Assembly: GCA_947471745.1 (NCBI GenBank)
Contig: CANJKZ010000468.1
Location: 1-64,000, forward strand
DNA from: Closterium sp. Naga37s-1
Lineage: Eukaryota; Streptophyta; Zygnematophyceae; Desmidiales; Closteriaceae
Length of the DNA: 64,000 bases
Direction of reading: 5' to 3'
The notes beneath the pieces were generated by a model. It was given only the letters and a program-made list of their open reading frames with translations. It searched no databases and was not told where the DNA came from. Position numbers and translations under genes: made by a program. Below, in pieces: positions 44,919 to 56,900 of the stretch (position 1 is the first letter of the stretch; each line of letters opens with the position of its first letter).

Positions 44919-47900
44919 ATGTGGAGTCCCGAGGCGGATTTGGTCGCGTCGCCGCCGGAGCCTGATGAGTGGGTGGACTCGCCGGGGGCGGGCAGCGAGG
45001 TGTCGCGCAGCCATTGGATGCCGGAGGAGGCGTTCAAGCGCTGCACCAATCCCGCATGCGGAAAGGAGTTCACGCAGCGCCGCCGCAAGTAAGAGCCTCC
45101 GCGTTGGCGTGCGGCGCGGTGGAGCACTCGCAGTCATGGCAGACCTCGCTCTGACCCGTTCCGCTCCTTTATCCCCTTGTGATTTCGAGCAGCCGTCGCT
45201 CCTTCTCTTTGACGCTTGGCGCTCCGTGCTTACTGCTTGCTGCGTTGCGTGCGGCTTACTCTTGCTGCATGCTGCGTGCTGCGTGCTGTTTGTTGCATGG
45301 TGCGTGGTGATCGTTCTCGGCGCGCAGGCACCACTGTCGGTGCTGCGGCAACGTGTACTGCAGCAAGTGCACCGGCTACGTGCTGCCGCTCAACCCGCTC
45401 AGCGCCATGGTGAGACGTTGACACGTGGCACGCGGGTATGAGGACTGCACTTGGAGTATTTTCGCTCGTTATGTTCACCCATGCTGTGATCGTCTGTTGT
45501 CACCCGTCCAGGCTCTCTTAACTTGACCCCGTTAAATTCACTTGACTGCAGATCGAGGCGGGAGGGGTGAAGGCCAAGGTCTGTGAGCTGTGCTACGAGG
45601 TAAGCTGCTGACGTGGACAAGGCATGACTGCCGTTGACTGGGACTGACTTTCTGAAACAACCACAAAGTATCACAGCCTCTCTCTTAGTCATGTTCAACC
45701 GCCAATCCCGCTCTCTATTTCTGGGACCCCATTTAAAGAATCTCAGATTCTCAGATATGTGCAGTGCATCCCTTCATCCTTCTTCCCCACGCCTGTCCGC
45801 GTGTGCGTGCACAGCGTGCAGTGGACGAGGGGTATGCGGAGAGCACCGGCAGCGAGGGCGACGGTGAAGCACACGGCAGTGTGGTCAGCGCACAGGGGTA
45901 TGACGAAGCCGAGTCCCCTGCTGCCGCACCTGCTGACAGCCTCACACACGCGTCAGCTGCTAAGTCAGGCCCCTCAGACTTGGCTGCGGAGCAAGCATCC
46001 TCCCCCAACTCCATCCTCTCCTCCTCCCCTTCCTCCTCCGCTGCCACCCCTGCTGCCGCCACCGCCAACAGCAGCGACGGCAGCAGCAGCACCTCAGCGC
46101 CACCCCCCTCCTCCTTCGACTCAGCCATCCCGCGCCCCTCCAGCGCCGGCCCCTCCACTCTCTCCGACCGCCTCTCCCACGCGCGCCCGCCTTCCTCCCT
46201 AGAGGAGGACATATTCGGCTCCCGCCCTCGCCTGCGCGCCGCTGTGCTGCAGGACCACCGCCCGCACTCCAGTGGAGGGCGTGTTGCTTCCTCCGCCTTC
46301 CCCCGCTTCAACTCCATTTCCGGTGCTGCCAGCACACATGGCAGCGGCACCGGGGGTGCTGGTGGGAATGGGAGCATCAGTATCGGTGGGGTTGGCATGG
46401 GGGGCACGTTGTGGGGCAGTGGCGGCAGCGGGGAGCTGTTTCTCCGCAGCGTCACTCTCTCTGCATCGCACGAGCGGGCGACAAGGGCAGCTGGGAGTGG
46501 GCTGAGCGTGGAAGGGGGTGCTGAAAACAGTGCCATAAGCGCCAGCAGTACTACCAGCAGTTATTCCGCCTTTGCTGGTGCTGCCAGGAGCAGCAGCAGC
46601 AGCGCCGTGACCACCAGCACTGGTGACAGCAGCAGGGGGGCAGGCGACCGGGTGCGAGTGCTGCAGCGGTATCGCCACCTGTCTGTGTCATTGGATGAGG
46701 AGAGGGGCGCGCGCAAGGGCAGGGGCGCTGCAGCAGGCGCGTGGGCAGCCGCGGATAGAGCAGCCGCCGCAGGCCCACAGCATTTGGACCTGGCGGGGAG
46801 TGGGGGGAGTGGGGGGAGCGTGGGGGGAACGGGAGGGGGGATGGGCAGTCGAGTGCCACTAGGGCTGCCTCCCAGGGCGGATGCGAGGCAGAAGCAGCAG
46901 CAGCAGCAACAGCAGCAGGGGGAGGGCAGCAGGGGTGGCAGCGGGGGGAGCATGCGGGGGGGAACAGCGGGGCCGGGGAACAAGATAGGGCTGTCTCTCG
47001 ACCTGCTGGCTAAGATGAACTTCCCCTCTCAGCCCTCCCCTTCTCACCCGTCCCCCTCCTACCCCTCCTCCGCACAACCTTCCCCCTCTCTCTCATCCGA
47101 ACCTTCCTGGAAACGACCTTCTCCACTTCATTCCCCCGCCTCCGCGATTATGTCCCCCCAGCCCTTCTCCCCCTCCCCCTGGGCGCAGCCTGGGCGCGCC
47201 AGGGGGGCCAGGGAGAGCGCGGATGTGCTGGTGATTGCGGACAGGGGGGCGGAATTGGAGGCGGAGGGGGAAGGGGATTGGGACTCTGAGGGTTTGGGAA
47301 TGTTGGGAGGGGGAAGACAAGCCATGGGGGAGAGAGGGGCCGGGGAGCAGTTACGGGGAGGGCAGGTTGGTGGGGTGAGTGTGGAGGAGCAAGAACGGGA
47401 GGCGAGAGAGCGGGAGGAGCGGGAGAGGGAGGCTCAGGAGAGGGTGGAGGGGGAGCAGAGGCGGAGGGAGGAGCTATACGAGGAGCTGGGGGCGGGGCTG
47501 CTGCTGGAGTCCCCCTCGGCGCATGTGAAGGGCGCTGTGAAGAGCGTGCAGCTGCACGACCTGCTGGCCGCCTGGGAGAAGGGCGAGAGGTGAGGCGCTC
47601 CTCTCCTCACACACTCCCTGCTGCTTGCTTCCTGCTCTGCCCATTTCTTCCTCTGCCATCTCGGCTTCTCATCTCCTTGCTCTCATCCTCTGACTTGTCT
47701 TGCCCAATTGCCTCCCCATCCTCCCACTTCCATTGTCGACTCCCCACTACCCATTCCCCCATACATACCCCACACCCTGCAGTGTTCTCGACTCCACCAC
47801 CAGCACTGTCTCGCCCCTGCCTGCCGTCTCACCCCTGCCCACCACGGCCTCTCCGCTCACGCTGCTCGCCTCCATCTCGCACCGCATGGGCCTCGCTGCT

Positions 47901-50900
47901 CCACCCGCCCCACCCGCCCCTGCCTTGGAGCAACTCGGCGAGGCCAGGGGCGAGAAGGGGCACAAGGAGGCAGGGGAGGCAGCAGCAGGGGGGGTGGGCA
48001 AAGGGCCATCAGCGGAGGCAATTCAGCGGCTGCTGTGGACTGACGGCGAGCCCACTGCCGTCCCTGCTAGTGCTGTCTCTGCTGCCGCCCCTGATACTGC
48101 TGCCGAACCTGCTGCCACTGCCGACCCTGCTGCTGCCGGTGCTGCAGCGGCTACATCGCCAGGGGACGCATCTCCCACCGGCAGGGGCGAGGCGCTGGAC
48201 GAGGTGAAGCGCAGCCTCGCCGCCTCCATGGGCGCTGCTGGGGGGGGGGGAGAGGCCCGCACTGCTGCCTCGGGCGGTGCAAGTGGCGCGCCTCAGGAGT
48301 CCAACCCCCCCGACGCCAAGGCACCTGGGACGGTAGCGCCCGGTGCAAGTGGCGGGGCAGCGGCTGAGTCGTCTGCGTTGGCTGTGCGGGCAGCGCCAGC
48401 GTCGCTGCTGCAGTGGTCGTCCAGCGACGTGCTGCACTGGCTGCGCTCCTCCGTGCCCTTCCGCTCCGCCCCCGCTGCACGTACGTTGCCCCTCCTACCA
48501 CCCTGCTCCCTCCACTGTCCTCCTTCAACCTCTTCTGCCGTCTTTTGTCCTCCTCTGCCCTCCTCTGCCCTGCTCTGCCTTCATCCCGCTTGCACTTCGT
48601 TCCTTATCCGCTTCGTGATGCCCACCTGCCCACTTGTCCCACCCCCCCTCTCCCACTCGCCCACCTGCCCCTTGCCCATTGCCCATCGCCCATAACCCCA
48701 CGCCCATGTCCCATGTCAGACTATGCCGCCGGTTTCGAGAAAGCGGGGGTGGAGGGGATCACACTGGTGGGCATGACACGTGGCCACCCTGCATTGGCCA
48801 ACATGCGCCCCGCTGACCTGGTGGCGTTCGAGGTGAGCACAGCACACATGCCACGTATGCATGTGTGTGCTTCCCACATTCTGTGCAGCAGGTTCACTTT
48901 GCCCACTGCAGTGACCTGCCTCAACATAACCCGCCCTGTGCTTCCCCTTGTGCCTCCCCATGTGCCTTACTCTGTGCCTCCTCCTGTGCCTCACCCTGCG
49001 CCTCCCCTCTGCCTTTCCCCGGCCCTGCCCTTTCGCATCCCCTCCACGTGCACCTTCCCCACGCCTCCCGTTTCCCTGCCACCCTCGCCTGCCATCCCTC
49101 CGCCCATCGCTCCGCGTGGCTGCCCGGGTGGGTGGGGGGAAGATGGCGAGTCAGGTGGAGCGCCGGCGAGTGGTGGCGGCACACGCAGCAGGGCAGCCCG
49201 CATCAGAGCTCGGCCCTCGGCCTGCCACAGCAGTGGGAGTCACAGGGATGGACTCGCAGCAGCTCAGGCCTGGACAGGCGGGGCAGGCGGGGCAGCAGCA
49301 GCATGCGAAGCTGGTGCCACCGCGGCAGTTCCGTGCTCTGCATCTGGACGGATTCTCCTCTGCCAGCTCACGGTGCGTGGTGTGGCGGCACCGCGCTGCA
49401 CACCAGTGCTCGAGTGCTCACATGTCGAAGTTGCTACACTATGACCACTGCCCTCTCACAGTCACCACAGTCACATCATGTGCGCTACAGCACTCACGTA
49501 ACCCACACGATCTTTGCACTGCTTCCTTCCTGACCTCTCCAATGCACACTACTCAGCCCATTTCTCTTTCCCCTGACCTTTTCCCCTCCCCCCCGTCACA
49601 CACCCCTCACTCACTCCCCCCAGGGCCACCACCCCAGCAGACACACCTCACTCCACAGACTCCCGCATTCTCAACCCCGTCCCTGCCCGCCCTGCCACTG
49701 CTGCTGCTGGCAGCGGCGGTGCAGGGGGGCAGAAGAAGGGGGCAGTGAGCAGTGCCGGGGGCAGCGGGTGGCTGTTTGGGTGGAGCAGTGGCGCTGCCAA
49801 GGACAGCCCCGCCAGTGCGGAGGTGGGCAGGGGGGCACACACTGGAAGGCAATGGGTGATAGAATTGGAACTTAACTGATTGATTGATAAGGAAGGCACG
49901 AGGCCTTAAGTACAAACACGGTTGGGTTGAGCAAAGCTAGGGAAAGGATGGGATGGGAATCCTAGGAAATCTTCAATTGGTGAGTTGGCAGATTTGCAGG
50001 ATTACGAGGGAATCCCAACCAGATAGGGTTGGGATTACAAATCTACACCCAACCTACAAAGTAACCTAACCGATATAGAATATAGTACAAAGTGTTGACT
50101 GACTATTTCTAACACACCCCCTAGGCTGACAACACTTCAGCCACATGGCGGTCCAACACCCATGGACGAGAGGAGGCGGTAGTGGTCTTGACGAACAAGA
50201 GACTTGGTAAACAAGTCAGCAAGGTTGCAGTCGGAGGCAATGTGTTCTGCCTTCAGCTGCTCGCGCTGCACCAGCTCACGAAGAAAGTAGTGACGGACTT
50301 CAATGTGCTTGGTGCGGCCGTGGAAGACGGGGTCCTTGGTGAGATGAATGGTGCTCTCGTTGTCACACCAAAGCGTTGGGGCTGGTTGAGGATACCCAAG
50401 TTCTGCCAGCAAGAAGGAGAGTCAACGGGCCTCCTGGGCAGCCATGGTCCCTGCATACAGCTCTGCCTCACAGGTCGACAGTGAGACGGAAGACGACCGA
50501 GTGGAGCGCCAACTGACAACCCCACTGCCAAGGGTAAAGCAATACCCTTGGGAAGAGCGCCGATCACTCTGGTCATCAGCATAGGACGAGTCACTGTACC
50601 CCTCAAGGCGAACAGGGGAAGAGCCGCCAAGAGTGAGCACATAGTCCTGTGTGCCTTTGAGATAGCGGAGGACCCGCTTGGCGGCAGACCAGTGGTGGCT
50701 CGTGAAGCGACCAGGTGCAACGTAGCGAGACAGGACACTGACTGGATAGGCCAAGTCTGGTCGAGTGCACATCATCGCGTACATGAGGGAACCAACGAGC
50801 TCGGGGTAAGCCTCATCGCAGGGCTCAGGTGAGGGAACAGAGGGTGCAGTGAGTTGGTGCTGCAGAGAGAGTGGGGTGGGCATTGAAGCTGCTTCCTGCA

Positions 50901-53900
50901 TCTTGAACCTTGTCAGAACGTTGTTGATGTAGAACTTCTGCGAGAGGGTGATGGTGCGGGCCGTGCGATCACGTGTGATTTCCATGCCCAGATAGTTCGT
51001 CAGCTTCCCAAGATCCTTCATGGCCAGCTTCTCACCAAGTGCGGCTTTGACTGCTGCCAGCTCATTCTGATCCTTGGTGACAAGGATCATGTCATCGACA
51101 TAAACCAAGATGAAGAAGCGGGATGGTGTTGCTCGAATGAAGAGGCTGGGGTCAGAGGTGGATGGGTGAAAGTCGAGGGACCCTAAGGTGCTCTTGAGCT
51201 TGTTGTGCCATTCCCGGGGTGCTTGCTTGAGGCCATATACTGGTCGATTCAGCTTCCATACAGTGCCTGGCGGAAAAGGAGCTGGAAATCCTTCGGGCCG
51301 CTCCATGTAGATTTCCTCTCGAAGGATCCCTTGCAGAAACGCAGAAGACACATCCATGCAGTCAACCTCCATGTCATCTCGAGCGGCCACATCGAGAAGG
51401 GTGCGCAGTGCGGGAGGTTTGGCAGTGGGAGAGAATGTCTCAAAGAAGTCCAGTCCACGCTTTTGGGTAAATCCCTTGGCACAGTACCGGGCTTTGAAGA
51501 CAGGAAATTCGCCTGGAAGTTGTTTCACCCGGAAAACCCATTTTCCCTTCACAATGTTGACGCCGGAGGGAGGAATGATATCTGTGAAAGTCCCTGTGTG
51601 AATGAAGGCCTCACACTCTGCGATAATGGCCCCTATCCACTGAGCGGAGTTAGGACCAGAAACTGCTTCAGCATAGGTGAGAGGTGTGGGGATGGAGGGG
51701 TTGTCGGAGAAGTTGAGGGTGGGAGATTCTGCGATATCTGGAAAGAGAGAGCAGAGCGCGTGTATGGCTGAGTCAATGTCAATCAACTCCTCATGTCTGT
51801 CCTCAAGAAGGGAGGGCATGAGCGAATAATCACCCCCGACAGGAGGAGGATTGAGAGAGACACGAATGGAAAGGGAAATAGGCTTGGGAGCTTTGTGCGA
51901 GCGGGTGCGACCAGCAATGGGGGAGGGAGGCGGAGCTGGAGGAGGAGAAGCAGGAGGTGTAGTGGCAGCATCAGGAGCATGGCGTATCCCCAAAGAGAGG
52001 GAGGGGCGGAAGCATGAGTGAGGAGGCAGCGAGCAATCTGCACCAGGATGCGGTTTCGACATTCAGCAACACCGTTCTGTTGAGGGCTGTCTGGGAGAGT
52101 GAAGGTCTGTTGGATACCCTCAGTAGAGCAGAAAGCTTTGAGAGTGTTGTTGCGGAATTCACCGCCACCGTCAGAGTGAAGAAACTTGATTTTGGTTTTG
52201 AAGTGTGAATGAGCCTGCCTGGCCCATTCCATGATGATGGCTGGGGCTTCAGACTTGGCGGTGAGAAGGTGAATGGACACATAGCGGGAATAGTCATCAA
52301 CGATGACAAGGAAGTAGAAGTGTCCGCCACGGGAACGAACAGGTGCTGGACCCCAAAGGTCCATGTGTACGCGATCGAGAGGTGCGGTAGAGATGGACTC
52401 AGTGGGAGGATGGGGCTGTTCCCGAAGCTTGCTCTGTGCACAGTCAAGGCAAGGCGGTCCAGAAAGAGAGGGGGGTTGTGGAAGTGAGGCGGGCAGTCCA
52501 TGAAGGAGTTGCTTGGTGGCAAGGTCGGAAAGTGCGCGGAAGTTGATGTGGCCGAGGCGGTTATGAAATAGCATAGTTTTGTCAGTGAGGAGGCGGCAGT
52601 GACATGAGGGGGAGTCTGAGGATGGAAGCGGAAGGTTGGTGAGGGAGCATGTTTGAATGGGAGGTACAACTAGTGTGTACAGGTTGTTGGAGTTGAGGGT
52701 GAAGCGGGCAAGATGGAGTCCGGTTTTGGCGTCAAACATGTCACAGTAGTCAACATCATTGGGAAAGATGGTGATCACGCCTGCGTGTTGGATTTCCCGC
52801 TGTGCAAGAAGGTTGTAGCGGAGGGTTGGGGCACAGATGCCAGTGACGGTGCCAGATGGGAATGCTGGACAGGAAACTGTGGAGGAGCCATGGCATTGGA
52901 TGGAGAAGCTAGAATCTGCTCCAAGGAGTGAGGTGGGAGCCTGATAGGGAACGAAGGCGGTTTGGTCTTTAAGCACTGTGTGGGTGGCACCACTGTCTAG
53001 TATGAACTCGATTCCCTGTGTGGTTGAAACACCGATGTACTGCGACCCCTTCTCATTAATAAGACCAGCACCAGAGAACAACAGGTTAAGGCGAACATCA
53101 GATGGGGCGCTAGCAAATGCCTGAGCAGGTTCCTCCACTGCCTCGACCTGGTTCACGCGACGGGGTGGTGCCCAGTTGGGAGGGCGCTTGTCCTTGGAGA
53201 CACCATGGACGTCATACCACTCGTCATCTTGCTTCTTGAAGCAAGTGGCCTCAGGGTGGTTGGTGCCGTTGCATTTCTGCCCCGCACGTGGACCCTTCCT
53301 AATGAGGTACTGGCATGGGGGAAAGGAGTTGCGCCTCTGGCCCTGCTGGGAACGGAATGGAATGCCAGGGGAGTAGCGCACAGCATTGACTGATGCCTGA
53401 GCTGCAAGGTCCTTTTCCGCAGAGAGAAGGGCCAAAGCGACTTTCTCGAAGGTGAGTTCCTTGGTGGGGAGCTGCTTGAGCATGGAACTGGTGACGTTGT
53501 AGGCCGGGGTGAGTCCGACGAGAAGCCCAGCAGCAGGTGCCTGTTCGGGGAAGGTGATCCCAATGTCCTTGAGCTCCTCATGGATGTTGCGGATTTCAGA
53601 GATGTAATCTGCCATGCCCGGGCATTCCTCAAGGCGGATTTGGAACATGCGAGGAATGAGGATTGCAACTCCCACGGCAGTTTTGTCATGAAAACGATCC
53701 TGGAGGTACTTCCAAATGTCATGCGCAGATCGGAAGGTGCGGTAGGACTTGACTAACTCAACTGGGGTGGTGGTGATGAAAACCCTAATCACTGCCGCAT
53801 CCGCCTGCTCCCAGAGACTGAAGTCCGTCTCATACTTGGTGGTCTTAGCATCGAAAGCGCTCTTGGCTGTGGGAGTGGCGCCTTCACCGAGAGGATCGGG

Positions 53901-56900
53901 AGGGAGAGGCATCTTCCCCTTGCCGCGGTTGAGGAGGATGTCCTTGAGGCAAACCCCCTTGAGCTCCGAGCTAAGGAGGTGCTTCTCCACTCCATAGCAC
54001 CACTCCCCGAAATTGATGCTCGTGCCGTTGGGAGCGAGGTTAAGGATGATGAGGTTTCCGACGAGAGTGGAAGTAGAAGTTGCCATTTCGCGCGGAGCGC
54101 AGCGCTAAAGTCTCCGATACGTAGCGCAGCGCGGCGATTTTGGAAATTGAGGAAGGCCGAAACGCGATTTCGGCAATAGAATGCCCGTAAAATACCCTGT
54201 TATACTGCTTCGCCGATGCCCCCTGTTCTGCTTCGCTGCTGCGCCGCTGACCTGTTCTGCTGCGCCGCTGACCTGTTCTGCTGCGCCGCTGACCTGTTCT
54301 GCTGCGCCGCTGACCTGTTCTGCTGCGCCGCTGACCTGTTCTGCTGCGCCGCTGAACCTGTTCCGCTGCGCCGCTGAACCTGTTCCGCTGCGCCGCTGAA
54401 CCTGTTCCGCTGCGCCGCTGAACCTGTTCCGCTGCGCCGCTGAACCTGTTCCGCTGCGCCGCTGAACCTGTTCTGCTGCGCCGCTGAACCTGTTCCGCTG
54501 CGCCGCTGAAAACCTGTTCCGCTGCGCCACTGGACCTGTTCTGCTGCGCCGCTGAAAAACTGTTCGAAGTTAAGAAGATGCGACAATTTCGACGGAGATT
54601 TGAAAAACCAGAGGCTTACGATGAAGGAAGTCGAAAGCTGAAAATGTCGCCGTTGAAAAACGAGAAGCGCGATGAAGGAAGCCGAATGCGCGCTTGACCG
54701 GAGCGACGATGTGAAGTTTCTGAAATACGCTAAGCGTAGGAGCCGGGAGCCGAAATAGGCATAGCCTAGAAGGAGAGAACCATCGGGACGCCAAGGATCG
54801 GATTCCGCGTGAGCGGAATTTACTAGCTCGATACCATGATAGAATTGGAACTTAACTGATTGATTGATAAGGAAGGCACGAGGCCTTAAGTACAAACACG
54901 GTTGGGTTGAGCAAAGCTAGGGAAAGGATGGGATGGGAATCCTAGGAAATCTCCAATTGGTGAGTTGGCAGATTTGCAGGATTACGAGGGAATCCCAACC
55001 AGATAGGGTTGGGATTACAAATCTACACCCAACCTACAAAGTAACCTAACCGATATAGAATATAGTACAAAGTGTTGACTGACTATTTCTAACAATGGGG
55101 TCTCTGGGAAGAAGGGGAGCGGGGGAAATGTTGGGGGAGGGAGGCGGGGGAAGTTGGGAGAGGAGGAGGGGAATGTCGGTAGCAGAGCCGATTCAATCTC
55201 TCCACTATGATATCCTGCCCACATTTGTTGTGCTCGTGTGCTCTGGTATCCTGCTGCCTATGCCCTGACCGTCTGCTACCTGTGCTCTGTGGTGCCGTGG
55301 TGGTGTGGCAGGCGGTGGAGGTGCGGGATGAGGTGGCAGCAGCAGAGGAGAGGGAACAGACAGCCAAAGCCAAGTGAGTGCTGCGTGTGTGCTTGGTGTG
55401 CATGTGCCTGCCGTGTCTGAGCATGTCTCTGTATGTGCTCCGCTGATCCTCTTTCCTCCTCCTCGTTCATCTGCTGCGTCAGCAGTGCCATTACCCGTTT
55501 GCCATGCCTTATTCAACTCTGCTCCACATGTTTCAATCCAAATTCTCCCTCTCATCCCGTCTGCACCCCTGATCCGCACGGCACATGCCAGGCTGTCACA
55601 TCTGGATGCCATGCTCAAGCGAGCGCTGCTTGTGGAGTATCTGCACACACGCCAGGTATGCATACGGTTGACACCTCCCGTGGCGGCTGCCTTGTGAATG
55701 CAAGCAGGTGAGTCTGTGACCTTCAACAGGTGAACATGCAACTGGCTATGCAATGTTCCTGACGGCCATGGCTGCTACAATGTGATTATAACGTTGTGAT
55801 CGTATGAGGCACGCCTACCGCTGGGTTGTTGCATGTGAGTGGAATGCAGCCACCCTTGTGCGTGACCCCAACATTCCCACCGGCCCCAACTGTCAATGTT
55901 TGAGGTCCCTCAAAACTGCAACCAACTATGCACCTTTCCCCATCATCCCCCTCCCCACTCCCCCTCCCCTGGCAGCGGTGGGCGCCCATGGGGGGCGAGG
56001 GCCCTTTGCCAGTGGACGACCCCGAGGCAGAGGATGAGTGGCTGCCACGCTTCGTTACGCTCTCTGCCAACGAGGTCTCCTGCTACCGCCAGGCCTCAGG
56101 TGCTCCTCACATTCACCACTCTATGTGCTGAAAAGCACCTTAAGTGTGTCTTTGACGCGCCTCAAAACATGTCACCAACGAGGTCTCCTGCTACCGCCAG
56201 GCCTCAGGTGCGCCGCGCTGTCACCTCTCCATGTGCTGACACACGCCAGGTGTGTCTACATGGGATTCCCCATGCTTTTGCCCAACACCGCCTCTGAAAC
56301 TTGATCTCCTCCTCCTCCCTTTCTCTCTCTTTCACTCTATTCCTCCCTTTCTTGCCCTTTCCGCTCTCCTCCCTCCCCACCCCCCTTCCTCATTCTCCCT
56401 TGCCCCCTCACCCCAGACCTGGACCCCGAGGTGAGCATTCCCCTTGACAGCGTGGCGGCAGCAGGGACACTGGAGGCGGGGGGGGAGGCGGGGGAGGAGG
56501 CGGAGGACTGGCTGGTGTTCCACCTCACCACGGGGTACGGGCTGCGCCTCGAGTGCGCCACTCGCAGCCGTGTCAAGGTGAGATCCCACCCTCCCGTTCT
56601 CCCACGGCCTGGGGAATTGTGCTGCTCTGGTTGGGACGGGAAGGGGGGAACTGTGAGGAGAGTGTGCAGTAAGGGGGGTGGGGAAGGGGTGAGATATTTG
56701 CAACAAGATACAGTACACAGTGCAGTTGACATGGTGCTTATTCTGACGCATGTTGATTTTCGTGCATGGGCAATTGTTTGTCCCTTATGATGAACAAGCA
56801 GCTGCAGCTGTGGCTTGCAACCATTCATGAGGCGGTGGAGAATGTTGCGATGAGGAAGCAAAGAGGAAGGCCGAGATCCGCAGCTAGTGGAGGTCGCTGA
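44919..56900 (+). CDS. FYVE - SAM - PH-like multidomain protein, interrupted by an intronic retrotransposon
   Basis: Thirteen exons join in phase to 1270 residues: 44919-45088, 45328-45409, 45552-45599, 45815-47589, 47783-48480, 48720-48832, 49155-49372, 49624-49822, 55312-55373, 55592-55655, 55976-56099, 56417-56577, 56802-56900. The N-terminal FYVE finger binds PI3P: WMPEEAFKRCTNPACGKEF, RRKHHCRCCGNVYCSKC (R+HHCRxCG signature) and VCELCYE. A long Ser/Gly-rich region and an acidic coiled coil follow. Next is a SAM-like domain (LLQWSSSDVLHWL ... YAAGFEKAGVEGITLVGM). Exons 9-10 are a coiled coil (VEVRDEVAAAEEREQTAKAK). The C terminus resembles a PH domain (WLPRFVTLSANEVSCYR ... WLVFHLTTGYGLRLEC ... 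LWLATIHEAVEN). An endosomal adaptor role is inferred. The copia element lies in intron 8, antisense; without it the intron is ~246 bp. Confidence 0.85.
49857..50114 (-). repeat. 3' LTR of copia element
   Basis: 258 bp; in element orientation it starts TGTTAGAAATAG and ends CCAATTCTATCA. It is preceded, in element orientation, by a short purine tract CCTAGGGGGTG (plus strand 50115-50125), the likely polypurine tract. Confidence 0.95.
50137..51990 (-). pseudogene. Copia reverse transcriptase and RNase H with an in-frame stop
   Basis: After a Pro-rich linker (TPPASPPPAPPPS) the RT has KGKWVFRVK, KARYCAKGFTQ, DVSSAFLQG, VYGLKQAPREW and the catalytic FILVYVDDMIL. RNase H follows with YSDSSYADDQ and LSTCEAELYAG. 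A TGA stop at 50421-50419 interrupts RNase H after MAAQEAR; the same frame then continues (AELGYPQPAP, LWCDNESTIHL, KHIEVRHYFLREL, NLADLFTKSL) to 50137. Confidence 0.93.
51978..54086 (-). pseudogene. Copia gag, protease and N-terminal integrase (truncated)
   Basis: Starts at ATG 54086 (MATSTSTLVGNL). The capsid region contains FGEWCYGVEKHLL and WKYLQDRF, followed by a zinc-knuckle-like C..KCNGTNHPEATC. The aspartic protease has DSGATHTVL. The GAG-pre-integrase zinc module has LFHNRLGHINF and CLDCAQSK, and the integrase core has DLWGP, VIVDDYSRYV and HSDGGGEF. It stops making sense just after SLWGYA near 51980, where the C-terminal third of integrase is missing and the frame shifts into the reverse transcriptase linker. 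Frame remains open to 51783 but is unrelated sequence. Confidence 0.92.
54195..54560. repeat. 21/22-bp tandem repeat in copia leader
   Basis: GACCTGTTCTGCTGCGCCGC-type units occur about 16 times between the primer binding site and the gag start. The gag-proximal part (~54230-54350) has a 21-bp period, the LTR-proximal part (~54350-54560) mostly 22 bp with GAACCTGTTCCG. The 21-bp part is open on the minus strand, but the period change breaks any common frame, so it is treated as untranslated leader. Confidence 0.9.
54823..54836 (-). other. Primer binding site of copia element
   Basis: Directly next to the 5' LTR, the element strand reads TGGTATCGAGCTAG. The TGGTATC start is the hallmark of copia primer binding sites that pair with the 3' end of initiator tRNA-Met. 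The match weakens after seven bases, so the exact tRNA is uncertain. Confidence 0.7.
54837..55094 (-). repeat. 5' LTR of copia element
   Basis: 258 bp, matching the other LTR at all but one position by eye. It drives element transcription on the minus strand, opposite to the host FYVE gene. Confidence 0.95.
56065..56240 (+). repeat. Duplicated exon-11 end plus splice donor in FYVE gene
   Basis: The exon-11 end CCAACGAGGTCTCCTGCTAC...GCCTCAG|GTG (56067-56102) recurs 108 bp downstream at ~56174-56210, with further similarity into the intron (CTCT(A/C)TGTGCTGA). The second donor would extend the frame, but a TGA at 56129-56131 lies between, so only the first donor is productive unless the second copy is used as part of another exon. 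Confidence 0.9.

Larger units (their letters stand above)
49857..55094 (-). mobile_element. Ty1/copia LTR retrotransposon, defective but recently inserted
   Basis: 5238-bp element read on the minus strand. Two 258-bp LTRs (49857-50114 and 54837-55094) differ at one base by eye (T at 49973, C at 54953). They begin TGTTAGAAAT and end TTCTATCA in element orientation. A 5-bp target duplication ATGGG flanks it (49852-49856 and 55095-55099). Domain order gag, protease, integrase, reverse transcriptase, RNase H is copia-type. Internal lesions (deletion with frameshift, and a stop) make it non-autonomous as sequenced. Confidence 0.96.

Noticed and set aside
51205..52931. Plus-strand frames inside the copia element
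   Set aside because: Antisense shadows of the pol region; copia domains read cleanly on the minus strand.
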